A stretch of DNA of 64,000 nucleotides from Thermophagus xiamenensis (GTDB lineage: Bacteria > Bacteroidota > Bacteroidia > Bacteroidales > Marinilabiliaceae). Position 1 is the first letter of the stretch. Each line of letters starts with the position of its first letter. This document shows, one piece after another, positions 28,001 to 36,210 of this stretch. The position numbers were made by a program, and so were the translations under genes. The stretch spans positions 1-64,000 of the forward strand of contig NZ_FONA01000013.1 in NCBI RefSeq assembly GCF_900112795.1, read 5' to 3'. A model generated the notes under the pieces. The model did no database searches and was not told where the DNA came from. It saw only the letters and a list, made by a program, of their open reading frames with translations.

Positions 28001-28232
28001 ATTGAATACCCTTACTTTGGGATATACTCTTCCTGACAATATTGTTTCAAGATTCGGAATTCAAAATTTCAGAGTATATGCTAGCGGATATAATGTATTT
28101 GTATGGACCAATTATTCCGGTTTCGACCCGGAGGTTTCTACTCGTCGGAAAACCCCTTTAACTCCTGGTGTAGACTATTCCGCCTATCCCAAAAGCAGAT
28201 CTTTTGTGGTTGGTTTGAATTTGAAATTCTAA
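25041..28232 (+). CDS. SusC/RagA-type TonB-dependent outer-membrane transporter
   Basis: From the ATG at 25041 the protein is 1063 residues (an ORF opens 18 codons earlier). It has a signal peptide ending near SSVGSAQQ and a carboxypeptidase-regulatory-like beta domain (GTVTDNAGEPLPGVNIIIKGTN). A TonB-box-like acidic stretch and a plug follow (VAIGYGTVRKRDLTGSV, IRVRGGGSI, DGFPVESISDISPNDIESID, VLKDASSTAIYGSRGANGV). The remainder is a 22-strand barrel ending with Phe. It imports oligosaccharides across the outer membrane with the SusD partner encoded 76 bases downstream. Given GH105 and PL1 in the same run, the ligand is probably a pectin or rhamnogalacturonan oligosaccharide. Confidence 0.96.
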   Translation: MMKNYCFKTLFIWFLLFGLSSVGSAQQPIVRGTVTDNAGEPLPGVNIIIKGTNTGTVSDMDGSYSLTVNDPQNDVLIFRFIGFADQEIPVNGQNIINVRMEETSIGLDEVVAIGYGTVRKRDLTGSVVSVSGETLQDIPVATTAEAITGKLAGVQITTTEGAPDAEITIRVRGGGSITGDNTPLLIVDGFPVESISDISPNDIESIDVLKDASSTAIYGSRGANGVIIITTKRGTEGKVSVNYNAYTAWKRIANTLDVLSPYDYAKFQYERSLLANEPEKYTNFFGNYQDLDLYREVDGNDWQEQVFGRTGFTFNHNLSINGGSDKTNYAFSYSHMDDEAIMKMSGYKRDNLLLKMSNKAHEKVTLDFSVRYSKINIEGGGANEQNEISSADSRLKYAMIYPPFPVSGLTDSGETDQEFNLYHPVTAIKDNDRFQKRRRYNMNASANWEIFDNLNLKSEVGLDDYRYNDERFYGLTTYYVKDRPSADYKGMPAIVFTKRDRTSFRNTNTINFDFEDLLSDRHGLNLLMGQEYIITKQESHTTTVHGLPETFTLDEASALSAQGAAHSIENYINPDDILLSFFGRANYSFDDKYLFSATFRADGSSKFAEGNRWGYFPSAAVAWRITSEPFMESFATWLDDLKLRFSYGTAGNNNIPSGQMVQTLEVKTTNYVNGFDSYWAASKTMANPDLKWETTITRNLGLDFMLFKGRLNGSLETYINNTKDLLIQFPTPGTGYDNQYRNMGETQNKGLEVTLNWVAVNNPNFGLNFSGNIGFNKNEIISLGLMDTFTQASGWASTEIGADYIIAEGGSVGKMLGYRNAGRYEVDDFQGYIDGAWILKDGVVDSSPVVGTLRPGSMKLYDENGDDIVDVDDRVEIGDANPLHTGGFTINARAYGFDLSAAFNWSYGNDIYNANKIEYTSTSKYHSRNMLTIMEDGKRWTNLREDGTISNDPEELAAMNANTTMWSPYMQRYVFSDWAVEDGSFLRLNTLTLGYTLPDNIVSRFGIQNFRVYASGYNVFVWTNYSGFDPEVSTRRKTPLTPGVDYSAYPKSRSFVVGLNLKF

Positions 28233-28308
28233 GTATTTAATTTAGAATTTTATCTGAGTTTATTTATGTAGGTTGTGTAAGATCAATAACCAAGAAAATT
28301 GTTTAGCG

Positions 28309-30099
28309 ATGAAAAACTTATTAGTTAAAATAATATGGATGTTAATCTTCGGAGGATTAATAACATCATGTGAAGATGTTCTTGAAGTTGAATCGGAGTC
28401 TTCACTTGATGAATCCGTGATTTTTTCCAACCCCAGCCTTGCTGAGGGAGCCGTTGCAGGTATTATTCACTCTTTTGGTGAAACCAATTCATATAGAGGT
28501 CGTTTCATTCTTTATTACGGGATGAATACCGATACAGAGGTAACCCATTCTTTAAAGGATGTGGATGGTGACAAAGCCAGGTTGTCCAACTATAATACCA
28601 ATGTGAACAATGGTAATATGAATACCGAAAACAATGCCTGGGCTAAATTTTATGAAGGCATTGAGCGTGCAAATGTTGCCATCCGCGGTTTGCGAAAATA
28701 TGGGGATGTCGAAAATAATGAATATATGGCCCAACTATTGGGCGAGGTGTTGACACTTCGCGCAGTTATTTATAATGATCTGCTTAGGGCTTGGGGCGAT
28801 GTGCCGGCCCGATTTGAACCGGTTAATGCCGAAACGGTCTATCTTCCAAGATCCGACAGAGACATTATTTATAAACAGTTATTAGCAGATCTGGAAGAAG
28901 CTGCCCAGTTGGTTGCATGGCCTAATGAAACTGAAATCACTTCTTCTACTGAACGGATCAATAAAGCTTTTGTTAAAGGGTTAAGAGCCCGGCTGGCACT
29001 GGCAGCAGGTGGCTATGGACAACGACCTGATGGTATCCGTCGTAGTAATGACCCAGATCTTGCACCTGAAAAAATGTACGAAATTGCAAAAAATGAATGC
29101 CTTGATGTCATTAACAGTGGAACTGCCCAATTGGAAACCTTTGAAGGGGTCTTCCGTTCCCTCCATAGGGAAGATTATGTCGCTGGTAAGGAAATTCTGT
29201 GGGAAATACCTTTTGATGCCGGACGTGGGCGGGTAATCTTTGACCTCGGGGTACGGCATACAACTACCGATAAATATACCGGTCAAAACCGTGGCGGAAG
29301 TAATGGTCCTAACCCTGCTATTTTTTATGATTTCGATGTGGATGATGTTCGGCGGGATGTTTCTTGTGTTCCTTATGAGTGGACCAATGGTGTGCAAGTG
29401 CCAACCAATTTGAATAAGTTTTATTTTGGAAAATATCGGTATGAATGGCTTTATGAAGAGGCTGGACGAAGAGTGGAGGCACCCAATGATGATGGGTTGA
29501 ATTTTCTCTATATGAGGTATTCCGATGTATTGTTAATGGCAGCCGAAGCCATCAATGAACTCGATGGTCCTGATGCCGCTGCGCCTTATTTGCGAGCTGT
29601 GCGTGAAAGAGCTTTCCCAAATAATCCTGAAAAAGTGGATGCTTATATGGCTCAAGTAACCACTAGCAAAGAAGCCTTCTTTAATGCTATTGTTGACGAA
29701 CGGGCTTTAGAGTTTGTGGGTGAAAAACTTCGGAAAGCTGATCTTATACGGTGGAATCTTTTGGGGCAAAAATTGCAGGAATCGGCTGAAAAACTAAGGC
29801 AATTGGAAAATCGGGAAGGAAAATATGCTAATTTACCCCGGAATATTTATTTCCGTACAGCTGAAGATGGTGAATCTGTAGAAATTTATGGTTTAAATTT
29901 TGGCGATACAGATGAAGAAGGTGCTTCCTTAGGGTATTCTGAAAGTAAAGAGTGGACTATGGAGTCGGAAGGCGATTTGGTTACTTATTGGGACGCACTT
30001 TACGTTAATGATCCTGATGAACAACAATACTGGCCTATTTGGCAGGTGTTTATCGATTCTAGTAATGGAATGTTAACCAATGATGGTTACGGTTACTAG
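28309..30099 (+). CDS. SusD/RagB-type surface glycan-binding lipoprotein
   Basis: The ATG at 28309 gives a 596-residue lipoprotein: a short signal peptide ends GGLITSC, and the Cys is followed by acidic EDVLEVES, consistent with export to the cell surface. Typical SusD features include the helical TPR-like scaffold (NAWAKFYEGIERANVAI, LLGEVLTLRAVIYNDLLRAWGDVP) and the C-terminal NAIVDERALEFVGEKLRKADLIRW motif. It would cap the SusC barrel and bind the incoming oligosaccharide. The start chosen discards a 12-codon extension that would spoil the signal peptide. Confidence 0.95.
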   Translation: MKNLLVKIIWMLIFGGLITSCEDVLEVESESSLDESVIFSNPSLAEGAVAGIIHSFGETNSYRGRFILYYGMNTDTEVTHSLKDVDGDKARLSNYNTNVNNGNMNTENNAWAKFYEGIERANVAIRGLRKYGDVENNEYMAQLLGEVLTLRAVIYNDLLRAWGDVPARFEPVNAETVYLPRSDRDIIYKQLLADLEEAAQLVAWPNETEITSSTERINKAFVKGLRARLALAAGGYGQRPDGIRRSNDPDLAPEKMYEIAKNECLDVINSGTAQLETFEGVFRSLHREDYVAGKEILWEIPFDAGRGRVIFDLGVRHTTTDKYTGQNRGGSNGPNPAIFYDFDVDDVRRDVSCVPYEWTNGVQVPTNLNKFYFGKYRYEWLYEEAGRRVEAPNDDGLNFLYMRYSDVLLMAAEAINELDGPDAAAPYLRAVRERAFPNNPEKVDAYMAQVTTSKEAFFNAIVDERALEFVGEKLRKADLIRWNLLGQKLQESAEKLRQLENREGKYANLPRNIYFRTAEDGESVEIYGLNFGDTDEEGASLGYSESKEWTMESEGDLVTYWDALYVNDPDEQQYWPIWQVFIDSSNGMLTNDGYGY

Positions 30100-30219
30100 T
30101 ATACCTTATTCAAAGCGTGTTTGTTTCCGTTGGTTGAAAAAAACTTTTACAAATGCAAAATCGGATTTTAAACATGCAGAATATAGTCCTTATGTTAAAA
30201 ATATGAAAATTCTATTCCT

Positions 30220-31785
30220 ATGAACTCAGTTTTAAAATTCTTATTGATATTGTTTGGATTGGTCGGAATCGCTCTTGTATACAGCTGTTCCGACGATATT
30301 GACCCGGAACTCACGGAACTGAAGGTTAGTCGTCTTTTTTCACCAACTAACCTGGAGGTGAGAGTGATTAATCAAACTTCGGCAAGATTAACCTGGGAGG
30401 CTGTTAGTAATGCCGACAGTTATGAAGTCGAGTTTTATGAAAATGGCAATGAAGATTTTTCCGGTACCCCTGTCAAAACAAAATCCGGTTTGACTATGAA
30501 AGATCTTCCTTATCTGGAACCCGGTTTTAGAGGGGAAACGGAGTATTCGGTCAGAGTTAAGGCTGTGGCTGATGATATCGCCGATTCTAAATGGGTTAGT
30601 GCTTCTTTTATCACAGGAACTGAACAAATCTTTTACGATATTAATCCTGATGACCTAACGCACAATTCCGTAGTTTTACGCTGGCCCGCAGGCGAAGTTG
30701 CGACAACAATTATTCTAACGCCTGGTGATATTGTTCATAATATTACGGAGGATGAAATTGCAGCAGGTGCTGCTCTCATTACAGGACTAGCCAGTGAAAC
30801 CGATTATGTGGCCGTAATGAAGAGGGATAACGACACAAGAGGCACCATAAGCTTCAGAACCCTTATTGATTTGGGCGGAGCCATTCAGGTATTTCCTGAA
30901 GATAATTTAGTGGAGATTATTGCCAATGCCCAACCAGATGATGCTTTTGCATTGATGCCGGGTGATTATGTTATCGATGGCAATATTTCTGTAAGTAATA
31001 CCATATCCCTTAAAGGGGTTGATCCAAATGAAAAACCTGTAATTAAAGGTGCTGTTATTCGTATGAGTGGGGGCGCTGGCCTCGAATTAAGAAACTTAAT
31101 TTTGGATGGTACCACATCCGACGGTAACCAAACCATTGTTTACGATGAAGAATTGGCTACTCCTTACGGTGATGTGGTGATCGATGGCTGTGAAATATCC
31201 AATTACATAAAAGGCGTATTCTATGCCAGCAAAGCTGTATTGATCGAGTCTGTCACCATTACTAATACTATATATTCAAATATTGTTTGCGACGGTGGTG
31301 ACTTTATTGATTTTAGGGGAGGTATGACTAAAAAACTTGATTTTATCAATAATACTGTTTATAACAGTGCTTTTGACAGAGATTTAATTCGGATGGATTC
31401 AGGTGGTTCAACCAATTTCCCGGGAAATAGTTGTGTGGTTACTTTTGAAAATAATACCCTATACAATGTAATTAATAAAGAAGGGACAACCCGGAGGATT
31501 ATGTATGTTCGTCATGCCGATCATTCAATCTATATTAGAAAGAATTTATTTAGCAACGTATTGGCTAATTATTCTCGTCAGTCAGAAACTAATATCGTTG
31601 AATACGACCGAAATAACTATCATAATTCTCCCAATTTGTATGATAATGGGTTCACGCATTTTGACGCAACATCAACTTATCTGACAGTTGATCCCGGTTT
31701 TGCAGATCCTGAAAATGCTGATTTCACCGTTTCGCATGAAGACATTATTTTTTATGAAATTGGGGATATGAGGTGGTTACCTTAA
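30220..31785 (+). CDS. Surface lipoprotein with fibronectin-III and beta-helix domains (DUF4957/DUF5123-like)
   Basis: This 521-residue lipoprotein has a signal peptide ending VYSC with acidic residues after the Cys (SDDIDPEL), suggesting surface export. A fibronectin type III-like domain spans about 40-140 (LEVRVINQTSARLTWEAV), then a second beta domain. A right-handed parallel beta-helix covers about 220-520 (VFPEDNLVEIIANAQPDD, VVIDGCEISNYIKGVFY, NNTVYNSAFDRDLIRMD). Third after susC-susD, it occupies the place of surface glycan-binding proteins in polysaccharide loci. The beta-helix fold is shared with pectin-active enzymes, but no catalytic motif was recognised. Binding or lyase activity remains open. 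Confidence 0.7.
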   Translation: MNSVLKFLLILFGLVGIALVYSCSDDIDPELTELKVSRLFSPTNLEVRVINQTSARLTWEAVSNADSYEVEFYENGNEDFSGTPVKTKSGLTMKDLPYLEPGFRGETEYSVRVKAVADDIADSKWVSASFITGTEQIFYDINPDDLTHNSVVLRWPAGEVATTIILTPGDIVHNITEDEIAAGAALITGLASETDYVAVMKRDNDTRGTISFRTLIDLGGAIQVFPEDNLVEIIANAQPDDAFALMPGDYVIDGNISVSNTISLKGVDPNEKPVIKGAVIRMSGGAGLELRNLILDGTTSDGNQTIVYDEELATPYGDVVIDGCEISNYIKGVFYASKAVLIESVTITNTIYSNIVCDGGDFIDFRGGMTKKLDFINNTVYNSAFDRDLIRMDSGGSTNFPGNSCVVTFENNTLYNVINKEGTTRRIMYVRHADHSIYIRKNLFSNVLANYSRQSETNIVEYDRNNYHNSPNLYDNGFTHFDATSTYLTVDPGFADPENADFTVSHEDIIFYEIGDMRWLP

Positions 31786-31804
31786 ATGGGTTGCATGTTT
31801 TTGT

Positions 31805-31932
31805 GAGGGTGTCTAAAAACTCAGTTATCTCTGGATTTTTTTTGTGGTACTTTATTTAAGTATTGTTTTATAGGGTTTTATAATGATTTTCCAGAGTTCC
31901 TTAGAGTAGAAATTGCTTTTTTAGACACTCTC
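31805..31932. repeat. 128-bp element with 15-bp terminal inverted repeats (MITE-like)
   Basis: GAGGGTGTCTAAAAA (31805-31819) and TTTTTAGACACTCTC (31918-31932) are inverted repeats with one mismatch. They bound a non-coding segment between the beta-helix lipoprotein and GH105 genes. The right arm is followed by GCTTTTTTC, so the folded RNA could also act as a terminator. No target-site duplication was recognised. Confidence 0.55.
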
Positions 31933-32013
31933 GCTTTTTTCTTTCCGAATAAGGGGATTCTACCCTTTCGGTTTAGTTAATGGATACCTTTATTGTTTTT
32001 ATGAATATTCAAG

Positions 32014-33192
32014 ATGAAACAGCTGCTTTTACTTTTTTTTATCTGTAGTTTAGGGTGTGGTTATGGATGCCAGAATCGAAGTGCAGATGATAATAACCCA
32101 AAATGGTCGGTAAAAATGGCCAATTCGGTTATTACTCAATATCCTTCCCTTGTAAATTACCAAAATCCTGAAAAAATTAAATGGCAATATGATGTCGCTA
32201 TGTTAGGGCAAGCCATTGACAAATTAGGACATGTCGATTCGGTTTATTCTCAATATATGGAAGATTACGTCGACTATTTTGTGACCGATTCCGGTACCGT
32301 CCGCCACTATAACCCTAAAGAATATAATATCGACCGCATCAATCCTGCGAAAAATCTTATCACCGTATATAAACGAACAGGGCAAGACAAATATAGAAAA
32401 GCTATCGAGCTTCATATTGAACAAATGCGACAACATCCTAAAACTAATTCCGGTGGTTTCTGGCACAAAAAAATTTATCCCTGGCAAATTTGGCTCGATG
32501 GGGTTTATATGTCAACACCTTTTCTGGCTCAGTATGCCCGGGAATTTAATGCCCCTGAATGGTTTGATGAAGTCGCTCATGAGATTCTCTTGGCCTATAA
32601 GGTTACACTGGATAAAAAAACTGGTCTGTTATATCACGCCTGGGACGAGAGTAAACAACAGCGATGGGCAAACCCCGAAACCGGCTGTTCCCCGAATTTT
32701 TGGAGCCGGGCTATGGGGTGGTATATGATGGCTATAGTGGATGTCCTTGATTTTTTCCCAGAAAGTCATCCCCAAAGAGATTCCATTATTTCTGTTTTTC
32801 AGTCAACAGCTGAGGCTCTGCTTAAAGTTCGTGATGAAGAGACCGGGTTGTGGTTCCAGGTATTAAATTTGGGACATCTGGAAGGAAATTATATTGAGGG
32901 ATCCGGTAGCGCCATGTTTGCCTATGCATTTGCCAAAGGTGCTAAAAAAGGGTATCTGGACCAATCGTTTCTGGAGGTTGCTAATAATGTTTTTGATGCC
33001 ATTTTGGACAATCTCGTTACCGTGGATAAAAATGGGCTCATTACCATGCATCATATTTGTGGTGGGTGCGGACTGGGTGGTCATCCATACAGGGATGGAT
33101 CTTTCGAGTATTATATTTCCGAAAAACAAGTGGATAACGATCCCAAAGGTGTGGCACCTTTTATCCTTGCTGCAATTGAATTAAATCGATAG
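32014..33192 (+). CDS. GH105 unsaturated rhamnogalacturonyl/glucuronyl hydrolase
   Basis: This 392-residue (alpha/alpha)6-barrel enzyme has a lipoprotein signal peptide (GCGYGCQNRS). The catalytic Asp of the family is D162 in YPWQIWLDGVYM. FWSRAMGWYMMAIVDVLDFFP, LWFQVLNLG and NYIEGSGSAMFAYAFAKG are conserved YteR-like blocks. The enzyme hydrates and removes the 4,5-unsaturated uronic acid left by lyases at the non-reducing end of rhamnogalacturonan or related oligosaccharides. The product feeds KduI/KduD. The lyase gene starts three bases after its stop. Confidence 0.92.
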   Translation: MKQLLLLFFICSLGCGYGCQNRSADDNNPKWSVKMANSVITQYPSLVNYQNPEKIKWQYDVAMLGQAIDKLGHVDSVYSQYMEDYVDYFVTDSGTVRHYNPKEYNIDRINPAKNLITVYKRTGQDKYRKAIELHIEQMRQHPKTNSGGFWHKKIYPWQIWLDGVYMSTPFLAQYAREFNAPEWFDEVAHEILLAYKVTLDKKTGLLYHAWDESKQQRWANPETGCSPNFWSRAMGWYMMAIVDVLDFFPESHPQRDSIISVFQSTAEALLKVRDEETGLWFQVLNLGHLEGNYIEGSGSAMFAYAFAKGAKKGYLDQSFLEVANNVFDAILDNLVTVDKNGLITMHHICGGCGLGGHPYRDGSFEYYISEKQVDNDPKGVAPFILAAIELNR

Positions 33193-33195
33193 ATT

Positions 33196-34548
33196 ATGAA
33201 TAAAACAGGATTATTTGTTTTTTTTTATTGGATTATTTTTACTTTTTGTGCCTGTTCTGCTCATGGAACCGGTAAAGATGTTATTAAACCTGTTCCTGCT
33301 TTTCCCGGAGCTTTAGGTGCTGGGAAATATACTACTGGCGGGCGGGGAGGAGAAATCATTTTAGTTACTAACTTGAATGATTCCGGACCTGGAAGCCTTA
33401 GACATGCTATTCGAAAACACGGCCCAAGGATTGTGGTATTCAAAGTATCTGGCAATATCGATTTAAAGTCGGCCCTTGACATCAATAATGGCGATATTAC
33501 AATTGCGGGCCAAACTGCCCCAGGTGATGGTATTTGTCTTAGAGGATATCCTCTGAAAATAAAGGCAGATAATGTCATTGTTCGTTATTTGAGGGTAAGA
33601 CCGGGAGATGTTGCGGGAGAAGAGATGGATGCTTTTACCTGTACAAATAATCGAAATGTCATTGTCGATCATTGCAGCTTCAGTTGGGGTAGTGATGAAG
33701 TCTGCTCTGTATATGATAATGAAAATGTGACTTTGCAATGGTGTATTATTAGTGAAAGTATGAACCATTCGGTACATCATAAAGGCGACCATGGCTATGG
33801 CGGTATCTGGGGCGGGAAAACCGCCTCTTTTATTGGCAATTTGTTGGCACATAACACTAGTCGTAATCCCAGACTCCAGGGTAGTCGTTATCACAAGCAT
33901 CCCGAATTGGAACGAGCCGAATTTGTTAATAATGTAGTTTATAATTGGCAGTTCAAATGTATTTATGGTGGTGAAAGTGGTAACTATAATATTATCAATA
34001 ACTTTTTTAAACCAGGTCCTTCGACTACAGAAAGTGCCGGAAAAAAATTTCTCGAACCTTATGAACCTTACGGAAAATATTTTATTTCTGGAAATATTCT
34101 TTTTAATAATGATGCCGTAACGGCAAATAATGTTCTAGGTATTAAGGGGAATAAGGAGGTGGTTCCTTCCTTGTTGGTAGACGTTCCCTTTGAAATTTCA
34201 GATTACGTACCTTTAACGGCCCTGGAAGCTTATGATGAAGTATTGGATCATGTTGGCGCGTCCCTCAAAAGGGATTCTATTGATGCGAGAATTATTCGTG
34301 AAGTAAGAACCGGTACTGCAACCTATGGAAATGGTGGAATCATTGATTCACAAAATGATGTTGGAGGTTGGCCTTCCATAGTGGAGAATATTGCTCCAAG
34401 TGATCAGGATTTGGACGGAATGCCAGATGACTGGGAGGAGGCTAAAGGTTTGGATAAAACTGATCCTTCTGATGCATCCGATTTTTCTCTTTCTCCAATA
34501 TATTCTAACATTGAAGTGTGGATGAATGAGATGATCAACCATTTTTAA
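33196..34548 (+). CDS. Secreted pectate lyase-like protein (PL1-type parallel beta-helix)
   Basis: The 450-residue product begins with a signal peptide (FYWIIFTFCACSA). Typical PL1-type blocks of Bacteroidota pectate lyases follow: PVPAFPGALGAGKYTTGGRGG, VTNLNDSGPGSLRHAI, IVVFKVSGNIDLKSAL, ITIAGQTAPGDGICLRGYPL, VIVDHCSFSWGSDEV and TSRNPRLQGSRYH. The last holds candidate catalytic Arg residues. The C-terminus (DQDLDGMPDDWEEAKGLD) is a calcium-binding thrombospondin-type-3-like motif. It would cleave polygalacturonan or a related uronan by beta-elimination outside the cell or in the periplasm, giving ends for the adjacent GH105. Confidence 0.88.
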   Translation: MNKTGLFVFFYWIIFTFCACSAHGTGKDVIKPVPAFPGALGAGKYTTGGRGGEIILVTNLNDSGPGSLRHAIRKHGPRIVVFKVSGNIDLKSALDINNGDITIAGQTAPGDGICLRGYPLKIKADNVIVRYLRVRPGDVAGEEMDAFTCTNNRNVIVDHCSFSWGSDEVCSVYDNENVTLQWCIISESMNHSVHHKGDHGYGGIWGGKTASFIGNLLAHNTSRNPRLQGSRYHKHPELERAEFVNNVVYNWQFKCIYGGESGNYNIINNFFKPGPSTTESAGKKFLEPYEPYGKYFISGNILFNNDAVTANNVLGIKGNKEVVPSLLVDVPFEISDYVPLTALEAYDEVLDHVGASLKRDSIDARIIREVRTGTATYGNGGIIDSQNDVGGWPSIVENIAPSDQDLDGMPDDWEEAKGLDKTDPSDASDFSLSPIYSNIEVWMNEMINHF

Positions 34549-34662
34549 TAGTGTATTGGGGTTTTTGACTGTTTTTTGGAACCATTAAAAGGGTTTTGTA
34601 ATATTGAGCTTGTTTTCGGATAATTGATCTTTATAAGATTTAGGGATAAGACTTGGTTTTCG

Positions 34663-35043
34663 AATAAAACGAACATAATCTACCAAGGTTGTTACCCCAA
34701 GAATACGTTTAAACTGATTGTCATGCGAGTTTTTTTTGACCGATTACTTGTATAATATTTTTACTAATGAAACGAGCATGGCGATTTTAGCCACAAAAGG
34801 ACATATATAAAACTGAGGCAGAAGTGCACAGGAAGAAGGCAGAAGAAGTTTATAGTCATTAGTCAACAGTCATTAGTGATTTCGTGTTCATTAACAAATG
34901 ACTAAAGACTAACCACTAATGACTGATTTTAATAACTAATAGTTCAGTGAGTTAAGTGAATTTTATACTAATGAAACGAGCATGACTAAGGAGGTTTGTC
35001 ACAACAAGAACATGTATAAACTTTAAGTAATGCGAGTTCCATT
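34663..35043 (+). repeat. 74-bp palindromic repeat cluster (region B)
   Basis: Units at 34663-34736 and 34970-35043 are each exactly 74 bp, like the unit at 24590-24663. A third unit starting at 34766 (AATGAAACGAGCAT) loses its right half at about 34814, where the CATTAGT-rich element begins. The family's usual downstream flank (AGTGAGTTAAGTGAATTTTA) resumes after that element. The interior of the best copies reads GGTTTGTCACAACAAGAAC. Confidence 0.8.
34815..34955 (+). repeat. Dispersed CATTAGT-rich element, copy A
   Basis: It begins GAGGCAGAAGTGCACAGG, then GAAGAAGTTTATAGTCATT, followed by irregular CATTAGT/ACTAATG heptamers in both orientations. Its first about 68 bases match, almost base for base, the reverse complement of 61042-61108. 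It sits within a 74-bp repeat unit, so it looks like an insertion or replacement. Confidence 0.7.
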
Positions 35044-35092
35044 AGACCAATGAATTAGATAAATTATATTTTAATGAAATAAATAATTTTTT

Positions 35093-35965
35093 ATGAAGAA
35101 ACATTTGGCTTTTATAACATTGGCGTTTTTAAATTTCGGTCTTTACGCCCAAAATATGACTGATATTAGTCTAAGGTGGAAAGGTAGCAAAACTCAAGAA
35201 CATGAAATTACATCCGAAAGCGGTGATTTGTATCAAAAACTGGCTCATCACGGTCCTGCCATTGAGAATGAGTGGATTGGACTTCGACTTTATTTCGATT
35301 ATAAAGTTGCGGTGGATGTTTACAATAAAACGCGTCCTGGTCTTGAGTTGGCTGAAGCTCAGTGGTATCCTACTGTTGAACAGCAAAAAGAGGGGTGGGG
35401 AGCCGATCAGTACAAAGTTGGATCAACCGTTGGTCTAGGTGGCGTCAGATTGTGGGATCCAAAAAGGAAGGAATCTGTTTTTCTTAATCCTGTATCTCGT
35501 CGAACGGCGCGTGTCGCTAAGGAAGCAAATTTTTCCTATATGGAGATGCTTTCGGAAGATATCCCCTATATGGGTGATACTGTAGATATACTTGTTAGGG
35601 TAACAGTGTTTTCAGGTTTTCGCGAAGCCAAAATAGAGGCATTTGCCTTTTCCGATAATCCTGTTCATTTTCTTACCGGAATTAATTATCATGATAAAAC
35701 CGATACAAAACAGGGAGATAACTTCATTTGTACCTGGGGTATTCATCCGGAAGATGTGGCTGCTTTTCAAATAAGTATTGGTGCTGCAATTATTTTTGAT
35801 CCTAACGACTTTGAAAGTATCACGAAAAAGGAAAAGCAATTTGAATTGGTATCTAAACCCTGCCATTATTTATCAACTTGGGTTACATCAGCTTGCGAAA
35901 AGGAAGAGGATCTCAATTCTTTTGAAAAATTTATAACATATGTAAAAGACCTTTCATGGAAGTAA
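35093..35965 (+). CDS. Secreted DUF4861-family protein (short form)
   Basis: This 290-residue protein has a signal peptide (FITLAFLNFGLYAQ). Blocks ENEWIGLRLYFDYKVAVDVY and VGLGGVRLWD align by eye with the longer DUF4861 protein at 55014-56294 (WENDKMGFRNYFDVRNIKD, SLGAGGLAMLE). It lacks about 115 N-terminal residues of that paralog. DUF4861 proteins are commonly encoded beside pectin-degradation genes in Bacteroidota; no reaction can be assigned from sequence. It is isolated from the PL1 gene by 544 bases of repeats and converges on uxaE. Confidence 0.7.
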   Translation: MKKHLAFITLAFLNFGLYAQNMTDISLRWKGSKTQEHEITSESGDLYQKLAHHGPAIENEWIGLRLYFDYKVAVDVYNKTRPGLELAEAQWYPTVEQQKEGWGADQYKVGSTVGLGGVRLWDPKRKESVFLNPVSRRTARVAKEANFSYMEMLSEDIPYMGDTVDILVRVTVFSGFREAKIEAFAFSDNPVHFLTGINYHDKTDTKQGDNFICTWGIHPEDVAAFQISIGAAIIFDPNDFESITKKEKQFELVSKPCHYLSTWVTSACEKEEDLNSFEKFITYVKDLSWK

Positions 35966-36112
35966 TTCTTTTTTTATCATTCAGTAACTCTTTTGAAGTT
36001 ATGGCAAGTTTTTAATTTTGATATTGCAATTTTAAAAATTGTGGGTAATTAGGTTTAACAAGCCATTAATTCCACCTGTAAATAATTTAAGAGGCTAAAA
36101 AGTTTTTAGTCT

Positions 36113-36162
36113 AAAAAAAGGAGCCACCAATTTTCGCCCATAGTTGGGCGCTGTTGGTGGCT
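36113..36162 (-). terminator. Intrinsic terminator of the uronate operon
   Basis: On the minus strand AGCCACCAA and TTGGTGGCT (9 bp; 36154-36162 and 36122-36130) enclose an inner CGCCCA/TGGGCG stem, followed by CC and seven T (A-run at 36113-36119). It lies 49 bases after the uxaE stop. It probably ends the twelve-gene uronate array and, being symmetric, may also slow transcripts from the convergent DUF4861 gene. Confidence 0.85.
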
Positions 36163-36210
36163 GTGGCTCTTGTTTATCCTCGCAATTACTAAAGGTTGTT
36201 TTTCATTGCC

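Larger units (their letters stand above)
34549..35092. other. Intergenic region with repeats between PL1 and DUF4861 genes
   Basis: No gene is seen. The region holds two full and one interrupted 74-bp repeat units (34663-34736, 34766-34814, 34970-35043) and a CATTAGT-rich dispersed element (34815-34955). Confidence 0.6.

Noticed and set aside
28981-29397. 138-codon minus-strand frame inside the susD gene
   Set aside because: It is antisense to a clear SusD-family gene and has no domain.
33463-33900. 145-codon minus-strand frame inside the PL1 gene
   Set aside because: It is a shadow of a well-supported pectate lyase gene; no recognisable motif.
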